DNA of 16,202 bases, from positions 1 through 16,202 of the forward strand of contig JAZNOL010000099.1 of the NCBI GenBank assembly GCA_045580815.1. Reading direction: 5' to 3'. This stretch comes from JAZNOL01 sp045580815 (GTDB taxonomy: Bacteria; Bacillota; Clostridia; RUG12999). Made by a program: the position numbers and the translations under genes. Below the pieces are notes generated by a model. That model saw only the letters and a list, made by a program, of their open reading frames with translations, searched no databases and was not told where the DNA came from. Below are positions 6,493-13,735 of the stretch, piece by piece (position 1 is the stretch's first letter; the number at the start of each line of letters is the position of its first letter).

Positions 6493-7776
6493 ATGAAGGT
6501 TTTAGTTGTCGGCTCCGGCGGACGTGAACATGCCATAGTTAAAAAACTTGCCGAAAGTCCCAAGGTAAGCGAGCTTTATGCTCTTCCGGGAAATGGCGGT
6601 ATGGAAAAACAGGCAACCTGCGTTCCGATTCAGGCAACAGATATTGAAAAAATAACAGAATTTGCAGTAGAAAACAAAATAGATTTTGCGGTTGTTGCTC
6701 CCGACAATCCTCTTGTTATGGGTGCAGTTGACGCTCTTCACGAAAAAGGCATCAAATGCTTCGGACCTGTTGCAGACGCCGCAATCATTGAGGGCAGCAA
6801 GGTTTTTTCAAAAAATCTTATGCAGAAATATAACATTCCCACAGCAGGATACCATGTTTTTGAAACTCCGTCTGATGCATTGCATCACATTAACAACTGC
6901 ACATTCCCGATTGTTATAAAAGCAGACGGTCTTGCTCTGGGCAAAGGCGTTATTATTGCAGAAAGTATTCTTGAAGCAATCAATGCCATCAACAACATTA
7001 TGAACGATAAAATTTTCGGCGAAAGCGGAAATAAAATTGTTGTTGAAGAATTTTTAAAAGGTCCCGAGGTTTCTGTTCTGTGCTTTACAGACGGCAAAAC
7101 CGTTGTTCCCATGGTTTCTTCAATGGATCACAAACGTGCTCTTGACGGTGACAACGGTCTTAACACCGGCGGTATGGGTACTGTTGCTCCCAATCCTTAT
7201 TATACACAGGAAATTGCAGACACCTGCATGGAAACAATATTTATCCCTACAATAAATGCTATGAACAGCGAGGGCAGAACCTTTAAAGGCTGTTTGTATT
7301 TTGGGCTTATGATTACAAAAGACGGTCCCAAGGTTATCGAATACAACTGCCGTTTCGGAGACCCAGAAACACAGGTTGTTCTGCCGCTTTTGAAAACAGA
7401 CCTGCTTGAAATTATGCTGGCTGTTGAAGAAGAACGTCTTGACGAAATAAAGGTTGAGTTTGACAGCGGTCACGCTTGCTGTGTTGTGCTTGCTTCAAAC
7501 GGATATCCGCAGAACTACAAAACCGGCTATGCTATCAATTTTGCCGATACAGACGAAATGGACGGCGTTTATGTTTACCATGCCGGCACAAAATTCAAAG
7601 ACGGTGAGCTTGCAACAGCAGGCGGCAGAGTTTTAGGTGTTACCGCAACAGGAAACACACTCAGCGAAGCAATTGAGCTTGCATACAAGGCTGCCGACAA
7701 AATTAAATTTGACGGTGCATATTGCCGCCGCGACATTGGTAAACGTGCACTTGATGCATATGCATCAAAAGGCTGA
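6493..7776 (+). CDS. purD: Phosphoribosylamine-glycine ligase (GAR synthetase)
   Basis: This 427-residue ATP-grasp ligase joins glycine to phosphoribosylamine. Seen in order are KVLVVGSGGREHAI at the N-terminus, ALPGNGGM, the ATP-grasp core with VIKADGLALGKGV, and RFGDPETQ (residues 287-294) near the metal site, followed by a C-terminal domain with HAGT and TAGGRVLGV. Length and order fit the family without gaps. AGGAGG (6479-6484) lies 8 nt before the ATG. A 78-nt gap holding an RNA element follows before the purL start. Confidence 0.97.
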   Translation: MKVLVVGSGGREHAIVKKLAESPKVSELYALPGNGGMEKQATCVPIQATDIEKITEFAVENKIDFAVVAPDNPLVMGAVDALHEKGIKCFGPVADAAIIEGSKVFSKNLMQKYNIPTAGYHVFETPSDALHHINNCTFPIVIKADGLALGKGVIIAESILEAINAINNIMNDKIFGESGNKIVVEEFLKGPEVSVLCFTDGKTVVPMVSSMDHKRALDGDNGLNTGGMGTVAPNPYYTQEIADTCMETIFIPTINAMNSEGRTFKGCLYFGLMITKDGPKVIEYNCRFGDPETQVVLPLLKTDLLEIMLAVEEERLDEIKVEFDSGHACCVVLASNGYPQNYKTGYAINFADTDEMDGVYVYHAGTKFKDGELATAGGRVLGVTATGNTLSEAIELAYKAADKIKFDGAYCRRDIGKRALDAYASKG

Positions 7777-7791
7777 TTAACTTAATTATAC

Positions 7792-7845
7792 TGCGCCTTA
7801 TACGCCCATATAAGGCGCATCACTTTGAAAATCAGGGCAGAAAGG
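7792..7845 (+). promoter_or_regulatory. purL leader: second copy of the hairpin-pseudoknot RNA element
   Basis: A perfect 11-bp stem, TGCGCCTTATA (7792-7802) with TATAAGGCGCA (7809-7819), is closed by the loop CGCCCA. Loop bases GCCC (7804-7807) can pair with GGGC (7835-7838), which sits in GGGCAGAAAGG (7835-7845); GAAAGG is the purL ribosome binding site 9 nt before ATG 7855. Compared with the purE leader, CGCCTTAT, a 2-nt spacer, GCCCA, ATAAG, a 20-nt gap and the 11-nt GGGC block all line up. One outer stem pair changes from A-T in purE to G-C here, a compensatory difference. No T-run follows the hairpin, so it is not a terminator. Confidence 0.68.
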
Positions 7846-7854
7846 CTGTCAGAT

Positions 7855-10800
7855 ATGGTATACAGACTTTATGTTGAAAAAAAGCAGGGTCTTGACAACG
7901 ATGCAAAATCGCTTCTTGGCGATATTCGAACAAACCTTGAAATAAAATCTCTTGAAGATATACGCATTTTGAACAGATACGACGTTGAAAACATTGATGC
8001 CGATTTGTTTGAAACCTGCAAAAACACAGTATTTTCCGAGCCTCAGCTGGATAATATCTATACAGAAATTCCTGAAAATGACGGTGTTGTTTTCGGCGTG
8101 GAATTTCTTCCCGGACAGTATGACCAGCGTGCCGATTCTGCCGCACAGTGCGTGCAGATTATCGGCAGATGCGACCGTCCCGAGGTTAAAACTGCAAAAA
8201 TTTATATTCTCATCGGCAAACTTTCCGATGAAGAAGCAAATGCAATAAAAAGCTATGTTATCAACCCGGTTGAAAGCCGCATAGCTTCTCTTGAAACAAA
8301 AACAACTCTTAAAACAGAATATGCAATTCCTACAACTGTTGAAACCCTTGACGGCTTTATTGACCTTGACGAAGCGGGTCTTAAAGCGTTTATCGACAAA
8401 TATGCCCTTGCTATGGACTTTGCCGACATCAGTTTCTGTCAGGAATATTTTAAAAACGAAAAACGCAATCCCACAATTACAGAAATACGTATGATTGATA
8501 CTTACTGGTCTGACCATTGCCGTCACACCACGTTTTTAACAAGTATTGACAATGTTAAGTTTGAGGACGAAAACGCACAGAAAGCATATGCCCGTTACAT
8601 GGATATCCGCAAAAAGACAAACCGCACAAAACCGGTTAATCTGATGGATATTGCAACAGCGGCGGTGCGTTATCTCAAAGCAGAGGGCAAACTTGAAAAA
8701 CTTGACGAATCCGAAGAAATCAACGCCTGCACAGTTAAAATTGACGTTGATGCCGGCGGAAAAGTTGAAAAATGGCTTCTTCTTTTCAAAAACGAAACAC
8801 ACAACCATCCCACTGAAATTGAGCCTTTCGGCGGTGCGGCTACCTGCATCGGCGGTGCAATCCGCGACCCTCTTTCGGGACGTGCTTATGTTTATCAGGC
8901 AATGCGTGTTACCGGTGCGGCAAATCCGCTTAAACCTGTCAAGGATACAATAAAAGGCAAACTTCCCCAGAGAAAAATTGTTACAACAGCGGCAGCAGGA
9001 TACAGCTCTTACGGTAACCAGATTGGTCTTGCAACCGGTCAGGTTGACGAGCTTTATCACGACGGCTACGTTGCAAAACGTATGGAAATCGGTGCTGTTG
9101 TAGGTGCTGCTCCGGCAGAAAACGTGCGCCGTGAAGTGCCCGCCCCCGGTGATGTTGTAATTCTTTTGGGCGGACGTACAGGCCGTGACGGTTGCGGTGG
9201 TGCAACCGGCTCTTCAAAATCACATAAACTTGATTCTCTTGAAAACTGCGGTGCAGAGGTTCAGAAAGGTAATGCTCCCGAAGAACGCAAATTGCAGAGA
9301 CTTTTCAGAAATCCCGAAGCAACACGCCTTATCAAACGTTGTAACGACTTCGGTGCCGGCGGTGTTTCAGTTGCAATTGGTGAGCTTGCAGACGGTCTTA
9401 AAATAGACCTTAACAAGGTTCCTAAAAAATATGACGGTCTTGACGGCACAGAGCTTGCAATCAGCGAATCTCAGGAACGTATGGCTGTTGTTGTTGCCGA
9501 AAATGATGTTGCTAAATTTATGGAGCTTGCATCAGGCGAAAACCTTGAAGCAACGGCTGTTGCACAGGTTCAGGCAAATCCCCGTCTTGAAATGACATGG
9601 AACGGCAACAAAATTGTTGACCTTTCAAGAGAGTTCCTTAACTCAAACGGTGCAGAAAAACACATTGAAATAAACGTTGCCAAACCCGGAAAATTTGAGC
9701 GCGAATTAACCGGAAGTTTTGGCGAAAAAATGACCTCTCTTGCCGATGACCTGAACGTATGTTCAAAACGCGGTCTGTCAGAAAGATTTGACTCAACAAT
9801 CGGTGCAGGCACAGTGCTTATGCCGTTTGGCGGAAAATACCAAGCAACACCGGCTCAGGCAATGGCAGCAAAAATCCCCATGACTGACAAAGAAACCACA
9901 ACCTGCTCGGTTATGGCTTGGGGCTACAACCCGTATATTACAGAAAAAGACCCCTACACAGGTTCTTACCTGGCTGTTGTTGAATCGGTTTCAAAACTTG
10001 CGGCAACAGGTGCACCTCTTGATGACTGCTACCTTACATTCCAGGAATATTTTGAAAAACCCGGCACAGACCCCAAACGTTGGGGCAAACCTATGGCGGC
10101 ATTGCTTGGTGCTCTTGATGCACAGCTTGATTTGTCTTTTGCGTCAATCGGCGGTAAAGACTCCATGAGCGGCAGCTTTGAAAATATTGATGTTCCGCCT
10201 ACACTTGTTTCTTTTGCAATAACAGTAGGCAACACAAACAATATCATTTCTCCGGAATTTAAAAATCCGGGAAGCACAGTAACCGTGCTTAAACCCAAAT
10301 ACAAAGAAAACGGTCTGCCGGATGCAGAAAGTCTTAAAGAAAACTACGCACTTCTTACAAAACTTATTGCCGACAAAAAGGTTATTTCTGCATATACACC
10401 CACCTACGGCGGCATTGCCGAGGGTATTATGAAAATGTGCTTCGGTAACAAAATCGGTTTCAAACTGGCTGACTCGGCTGACGAAAATGCTTTGTTTGAC
10501 ATCAGCTACGGTGCGTTTATTCTTGAATTTGCAAAAGATGCAGAAGCTGTTGGCGAAATTCTGGGCGAAACAACTGATGCTTATGAAATCGTTTATAAAA
10601 ACGAAACAGTTTCTCTTGAAACTTTGCAGAAAACATACGACAGCAAGCTTGAGCCCGTGTTCCCGTGCAAAGCATATCAGCCCGAAGAAACACTTGCAAA
10701 ACCCGAATATACAGAAAGAAATGTGTCAGCACCCAAAATCGGCGTAGCAAAGCCGAAAGTGCTTATTCCCGTATTCCCCGGTACAAACTGCGAATATGAT

Positions 10801-11550
10801 TCTGCAAAACGCATTATTTTTGCAGGCGGAGAGCCGGAAATCATGGTTATCAACAACCTGAGTGCAAAAAATGTTGCAGAGTCTGCGGACAGATTTGCTT
10901 CTCTTGTTGAGCAATCACAGATGATATTTATCCCCGGCGGATTTTCCGGCGGTGACGAGCCTGACGGTTCCGGTAAATTTATTACAGCGTTCTTCCGCAA
11001 TCCGAAAATCAAGGAGAGCGTGAACAACCTTATTAAAAACCGTGACGGTCTGATGCTCGGTATCTGCAACGGTTTCCAGGCACTTATAAAACTTGGACTT
11101 GTGCCCTTTGGCGAAATTATTGACACGGACGAAACCTGCCCGACGCTGACCTTCAACAACATCGGCAGACACCAGTCACGTCTTGTTCGCACACGCATTG
11201 CTTCGGTTAAATCTCCGTGGCTTGCAGCGACAGAATGCGGAGAGGTTTACACAGTACCGATTTCTCACGGCGAGGGTAAATTCCTCTGCTCACCGGAGCT
11301 TTATAAAAAACTTGAAGCAAACGGTCAGATTGCTACTCAGTACACCACACTTGACGGCACACCCACATACGACACCGATTATAATCCCAACGGTTCTTAT
11401 ATGGCAGTTGAGGGTATCACATCGGCTGACGGCCGTATTTTCGGTAAAATGGGTCACAGCGAGCGTATTGGCGAAAACCTTTACAAAAACGTTGACGGCA
11501 AGTTTGATATGAAGATGTTTGAATCTGCTGTTAAGTATTTTAAAATTTAA
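7855..11550 (+). CDS. purL: Phosphoribosylformylglycinamidine synthase, single-chain clostridial type
   Basis: This 1231-residue enzyme converts FGAR, ATP and glutamine to FGAM. It is one chain combining what Bacillus makes as PurS, PurL and PurQ. An N-terminal PurS-like region of about 150 residues and a linker are followed by SDHCRHTTF (from residue 219) and NETHNHPTEIEPFGGAAT (313 on), the FGAM synthase signature. Later come NDFGAGGVSVAIGELADG and SIGGKDSMSG of the second catalytic half. From about residue 968 a class I glutamine amidotransferase domain carries GFSGGDE, the nucleophile Cys1071 in LGICNGFQ, and His1138 and Glu1140 in SHGEG, so its triad is intact. The start is ATG 7855 after GAAAGG; a TTG at 7825 in frame would lie within the leader element. 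Last gene of the operon. Confidence 0.96.
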   Translation: MVYRLYVEKKQGLDNDAKSLLGDIRTNLEIKSLEDIRILNRYDVENIDADLFETCKNTVFSEPQLDNIYTEIPENDGVVFGVEFLPGQYDQRADSAAQCVQIIGRCDRPEVKTAKIYILIGKLSDEEANAIKSYVINPVESRIASLETKTTLKTEYAIPTTVETLDGFIDLDEAGLKAFIDKYALAMDFADISFCQEYFKNEKRNPTITEIRMIDTYWSDHCRHTTFLTSIDNVKFEDENAQKAYARYMDIRKKTNRTKPVNLMDIATAAVRYLKAEGKLEKLDESEEINACTVKIDVDAGGKVEKWLLLFKNETHNHPTEIEPFGGAATCIGGAIRDPLSGRAYVYQAMRVTGAANPLKPVKDTIKGKLPQRKIVTTAAAGYSSYGNQIGLATGQVDELYHDGYVAKRMEIGAVVGAAPAENVRREVPAPGDVVILLGGRTGRDGCGGATGSSKSHKLDSLENCGAEVQKGNAPEERKLQRLFRNPEATRLIKRCNDFGAGGVSVAIGELADGLKIDLNKVPKKYDGLDGTELAISESQERMAVVVAENDVAKFMELASGENLEATAVAQVQANPRLEMTWNGNKIVDLSREFLNSNGAEKHIEINVAKPGKFERELTGSFGEKMTSLADDLNVCSKRGLSERFDSTIGAGTVLMPFGGKYQATPAQAMAAKIPMTDKETTTCSVMAWGYNPYITEKDPYTGSYLAVVESVSKLAATGAPLDDCYLTFQEYFEKPGTDPKRWGKPMAALLGALDAQLDLSFASIGGKDSMSGSFENIDVPPTLVSFAITVGNTNNIISPEFKNPGSTVTVLKPKYKENGLPDAESLKENYALLTKLIADKKVISAYTPTYGGIAEGIMKMCFGNKIGFKLADSADENALFDISYGAFILEFAKDAEAVGEILGETTDAYEIVYKNETVSLETLQKTYDSKLEPVFPCKAYQPEETLAKPEYTERNVSAPKIGVAKPKVLIPVFPGTNCEYDSAKRIIFAGGEPEIMVINNLSAKNVAESADRFASLVEQSQMIFIPGGFSGGDEPDGSGKFITAFFRNPKIKESVNNLIKNRDGLMLGICNGFQALIKLGLVPFGEIIDTDETCPTLTFNNIGRHQSRLVRTRIASVKSPWLAATECGEVYTVPISHGEGKFLCSPELYKKLEANGQIATQYTTLDGTPTYDTDYNPNGSYMAVEGITSADGRIFGKMGHSERIGENLYKNVDGKFDMKMFESAVKYFKI

Positions 11551-11559
11551 TTAACTACA

Positions 11560-11595
11560 AAAGGCAGCTGCACTGTATATGGCGGCTGCCTTTTT
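11560..11595 (+). terminator. Intrinsic terminator of the purine operon
   Basis: GGCAGCTGC (11563-11571) pairs with GCGGCTGCC (11582-11590) with one G-T wobble and a 10-nt loop. The left arm is preceded by AAA and the right arm is followed by TTTTT. It starts 9 nt after the purL stop. Confidence 0.92.
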
Positions 11596-11601
11596 GTTAT
11601 A

Positions 11602-11633
11602 CAAAAAAACAGGCGGCAATATGCCGCCTGTTT
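11602..11633 (-). terminator. Intrinsic terminator of the SLH protein gene
   Basis: ACAGGCGGCA (11609-11618) and TGCCGCCTGT (11622-11631) form a perfect stem with a 3-nt loop. The A-run 11603-11609 becomes a seven-U tail on the minus-strand transcript. It lies 10 nt after the SLH gene stop, back to back with the purL terminator, and could also work weakly from the plus strand. Confidence 0.88.
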
Positions 11634-11642
11634 ATGTGATAA

Positions 11643-13370
11643 TTATTTATAATTAATTCCGTCACGCAGTGTTATATGTTCTCTGCCATCTTCACCGTCC
11701 ATAAAGTCGTAAGAAGTATTTGATCCGAATCCAGTCTGCTTCATAATCGGAAGATCTAATGCATTGTAAACCATTTGTGAAACAACTGCACGTGTTGCAA
11801 GAGTATCGTTGCTCATTCCGCTGATACCATCAATAATATCCCAATTTGTTGCAACAATCATATAACCACTCGGATAACCACCGTTAACATCTGCAATTGG
11901 AGTATATCCAAGTGTTGCAACTACCATTTTAACAGCATCCTTGAATTTGATGTTTCCTGATGGGTTGAATTTATAGTCACCTATACCATTTACAATACCA
12001 CTACCCGCTGCCCAATTAATACAACCTGATGCCCAGTGATTTTTCGGTACATCGGAAAAGGGTGTGTCAGTTTGTGTTTTGATTATAGATTCGTCAACAC
12101 CTAATGCTCTGCATACAACAGCGGCAAATTCCGCTCTTGTTATGTTGCCGTCAGGGTTGAAGCTTCCGTCACCGTAACCATAGAGAAGTCCTAAATCAGC
12201 CATTTCATTTATTGCATCAAAATTGCTGTGCCACTTAGGAACATCTTCAAAATATGCAGTCGGTGCAGATGTATTTTGTGGAGTTTCCTCCTCAAATTCT
12301 CGTTCATATCCACATTCGTAGCATACGTTGTTTCGGAAATTGTGATATGCAACTATGCTGTCCTCATATGTAACAGTGCGATTTCCACAATCCTCACATA
12401 TTTCAGTGTCGGTTATTTTTTCTATGTGATGTATGTCATCACGCGGAGTACATTCGCTGTGTCTCTCACTGTAAACATTGTGCGGAGGGCATTTTTGCGG
12501 GATAACTATAATTTCTTCTTTATTTGTAGGGGGTGGGTCAGTAATAGCACTGGTACTGGCGATTGTAAGTGTATACTTTCCATCACCACTTTCGCGTTTC
12601 CATTTAACGGGTGTGCCAGTTCGTATTTTAATATAGTAAGTTTCATTACTTTCCAATTCTACATTTGTTATGGTTTCTTGCCCTACTGGCAATCCATTAA
12701 ATGTTCGTTGGTCTAAATTTTTCACAGGTAGCTCGTTAATGTCATATATATCTGCCTCTTTATCTTCGCCGGTGTTACTGGAAAATGTTATTGTATATGA
12801 AGAGACTTCATTTGTTTTGAATTTGATAACGTCCAAGTCATCTCTTCCGTCAATAGTAGCTATAAGTGTTTCGTTCAATGAAATAGTTTTTGCGCTCTCT
12901 ATATTGTCGCCAATATCGTCTATCATATAGTCTACACAAAATCCATAATTCCCCACAAAATCATCACCGTATAATCCAGGTGCACCGCCTTGAGGCAAAA
13001 CTTTCAAATAATATGTTGTGTTTGGTTCTAAGCGAAGGTTAATAAAATTTGTATCATCTTTCCCTACAAATATTTTTTTTAATTCTTGTTCATATTTAGT
13101 TTGTAATACTAATGCTTTTTGTGGACCTGTATAACACCCTATTTCAATATGATAAAAGGCATCTTCACCAACAGTTGTAAATTTAAAATTATCAATTTCA
13201 TCGCCAGTTTTTAATTCGCTAACATAATCAATTCCAAAATTAACACTTACAGCATCATCCACACTGCTTCCTGCTTCAATTTCCACCTCTGCCGCTGTCA
13301 CAGGCATAACTGCTGCTAAAGAAAACAACAGTACAATTACAAGAGATAAACCAAGTATTTTTCTTTTCAT
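11643..13370 (-). CDS. Secreted surface protein with PPC-like repeats, a zinc-ribbon-like segment and three SLH domains
   Basis: A 575-residue exported protein. Residues 1-27 are a signal peptide (MKRK, a hydrophobic core, then VTAA before the likely cut). Residues 40-150 and 155-271 look like two beta-sandwich repeats of the pre-peptidase C-terminal (PPC) type, each with a D-x-x-x-F-K-F strand and a Y-Y-[LI]-K turn. After a short Pro/Thr linker, residues 294-355 carry paired cysteines (Cys325-x2-Cys328, Cys350-x2-Cys353) like a zinc ribbon. Three S-layer-homology domains follow at about 372-425, 437-490 and 499-541, with ITRAEFA in the first; the second and third are weaker matches. The SLH part should anchor it to secondary cell-wall polymer. 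No catalytic domain is visible, so the role is unknown. The RBS AAAGGAAG precedes the ATG. Its leader holds an RNA fold and a terminator. Confidence 0.85.
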   Translation of the reverse strand: MKRKILGLSLVIVLLFSLAAVMPVTAAEVEIEAGSSVDDAVSVNFGIDYVSELKTGDEIDNFKFTTVGEDAFYHIEIGCYTGPQKALVLQTKYEQELKKIFVGKDDTNFINLRLEPNTTYYLKVLPQGGAPGLYGDDFVGNYGFCVDYMIDDIGDNIESAKTISLNETLIATIDGRDDLDVIKFKTNEVSSYTITFSSNTGEDKEADIYDINELPVKNLDQRTFNGLPVGQETITNVELESNETYYIKIRTGTPVKWKRESGDGKYTLTIASTSAITDPPPTNKEEIIVIPQKCPPHNVYSERHSECTPRDDIHHIEKITDTEICEDCGNRTVTYEDSIVAYHNFRNNVCYECGYEREFEEETPQNTSAPTAYFEDVPKWHSNFDAINEMADLGLLYGYGDGSFNPDGNITRAEFAAVVCRALGVDESIIKTQTDTPFSDVPKNHWASGCINWAAGSGIVNGIGDYKFNPSGNIKFKDAVKMVVATLGYTPIADVNGGYPSGYMIVATNWDIIDGISGMSNDTLATRAVVSQMVYNALDLPIMKQTGFGSNTSYDFMDGEDGREHITLRDGINYK

Positions 13371-13466
13371 TTTTTTCTTCCTTTCGGTATAATAATTTGT
13401 TTTGCGTAAATTTTATTTTGAAAAATGACAAATGCCCGGTGACCCTCCTTTTTCATATTTATTTGC

Positions 13467-13499
13467 AAAATAAAAAATGCGCCGGCTGAAGCCGACGCA
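13467..13499 (-). terminator. Intrinsic terminator inside the SLH gene leader (attenuator candidate)
   Basis: Read on the minus strand, TGCGTCGGC (13499-13491) pairs with GCCGGCGCA (13486-13478) across a 4-nt loop, followed by TTTTTTATTTT. The one G-T wobble is a pair only on the minus strand (A-C on the plus), which supports minus-strand function. It lies between the promoter and the SLH start codon, 107 bp upstream of that codon. Confidence 0.85.
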
Positions 13500-13525
13500 G
13501 AAAAACACATCAGCTCCAACTGTCG

Positions 13526-13642
13526 CCAAACAAATCCGCAAATACCAACAAAAAGTATATGCAAAATAGAGCATCTGCATTTTTACCGAAAGGTAAAAAA
13601 TACACATACTTATTGTTGATAAAATATTCGGATTTATTTGGC
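13526..13642 (-). ncRNA. Folded 5' leader RNA upstream of the SLH gene
   Basis: The expected transcript start is near 13642. Its first 13 bases (13641-13629) pair with 13538-13526: 12 Watson-Crick pairs and one G-U. Inside, CAACAATAAGTAT (13618-13606) pairs with ATACTTTTTGTTG (13558-13546) at 12 of 13 positions. At the apex are a hairpin, TTTTTACC (13599-13592) with GGTAAAAA (13587-13580), and a small ATGC/GCAT hairpin. The wobble pair is lost on the plus strand, favouring minus-strand RNA. With the terminator 27 nt further on, this is either a riboswitch-like attenuator or a free-standing small RNA of about 175 nt. I do not recognise the class. A possible 64-codon frame here lacks coding character. 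Confidence 0.6.
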
Positions 13643-13648
13643 ATATTC

Positions 13649-13677
13649 AGTATAACATAAAAAATAATTAATGTCAA
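13649..13677 (-). promoter_or_regulatory. Sigma-A promoter for the SLH leader and gene
   Basis: On the minus strand a perfect TTGACA (13677-13672) is followed by a 17-bp spacer and TATACT (13654-13649). The predicted start, near 13642, coincides with the first paired base of the leader RNA. Confidence 0.87.
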
Positions 13678-13698
13678 TAATTTTGTCCTGTATTAACC

Positions 13699-13732
13699 AA
13701 ACAGCCCCCCTTGTGCACAAGGAGGGCTGTTT
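13699..13732 (-). terminator. Terminator of the SPOCS/LysM gene
   Basis: AAACAGCCC (13699-13707) pairs with GGGCTGTTT (13724-13732). An inner stem CCTTG/CAAGG closes a TGCA loop, with one position that is a G-T pair only on the minus strand. The U-tail on the minus strand is short (TTT then GG), so termination may be modest. It begins 4 nt after the stop codon. Confidence 0.72.
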
Positions 13733-13735
13733 AAT

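Noticed and set aside
7764..7792. Possible internal promoter before purL (TATACT at 7787-7792)
   Set aside because: The -35 position at 17 bp reads ATCAAA, matching only three of six consensus bases, and the -10 overlaps the RNA stem.
7849..8526. A 225-codon minus-strand frame inside purL
   Set aside because: It is rich in Phe, Cys and Asn as expected from the complement of an Asp/Glu/Lys-rich gene, and the PurL frame is unambiguous here.
13367..13607. Two frames of about 65 codons in the SLH leader (minus strand)
   Set aside because: They run through the stems and the terminator hairpin, lack a convincing RBS and show no protein-like conservation pattern.
13526..13641. Reading the nested inverted repeats before the SLH gene as a miniature transposable element
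   Set aside because: No target-site duplication was seen, the repeat begins at the predicted transcription start and is followed by a terminator; only a genome-wide copy search could revive this.
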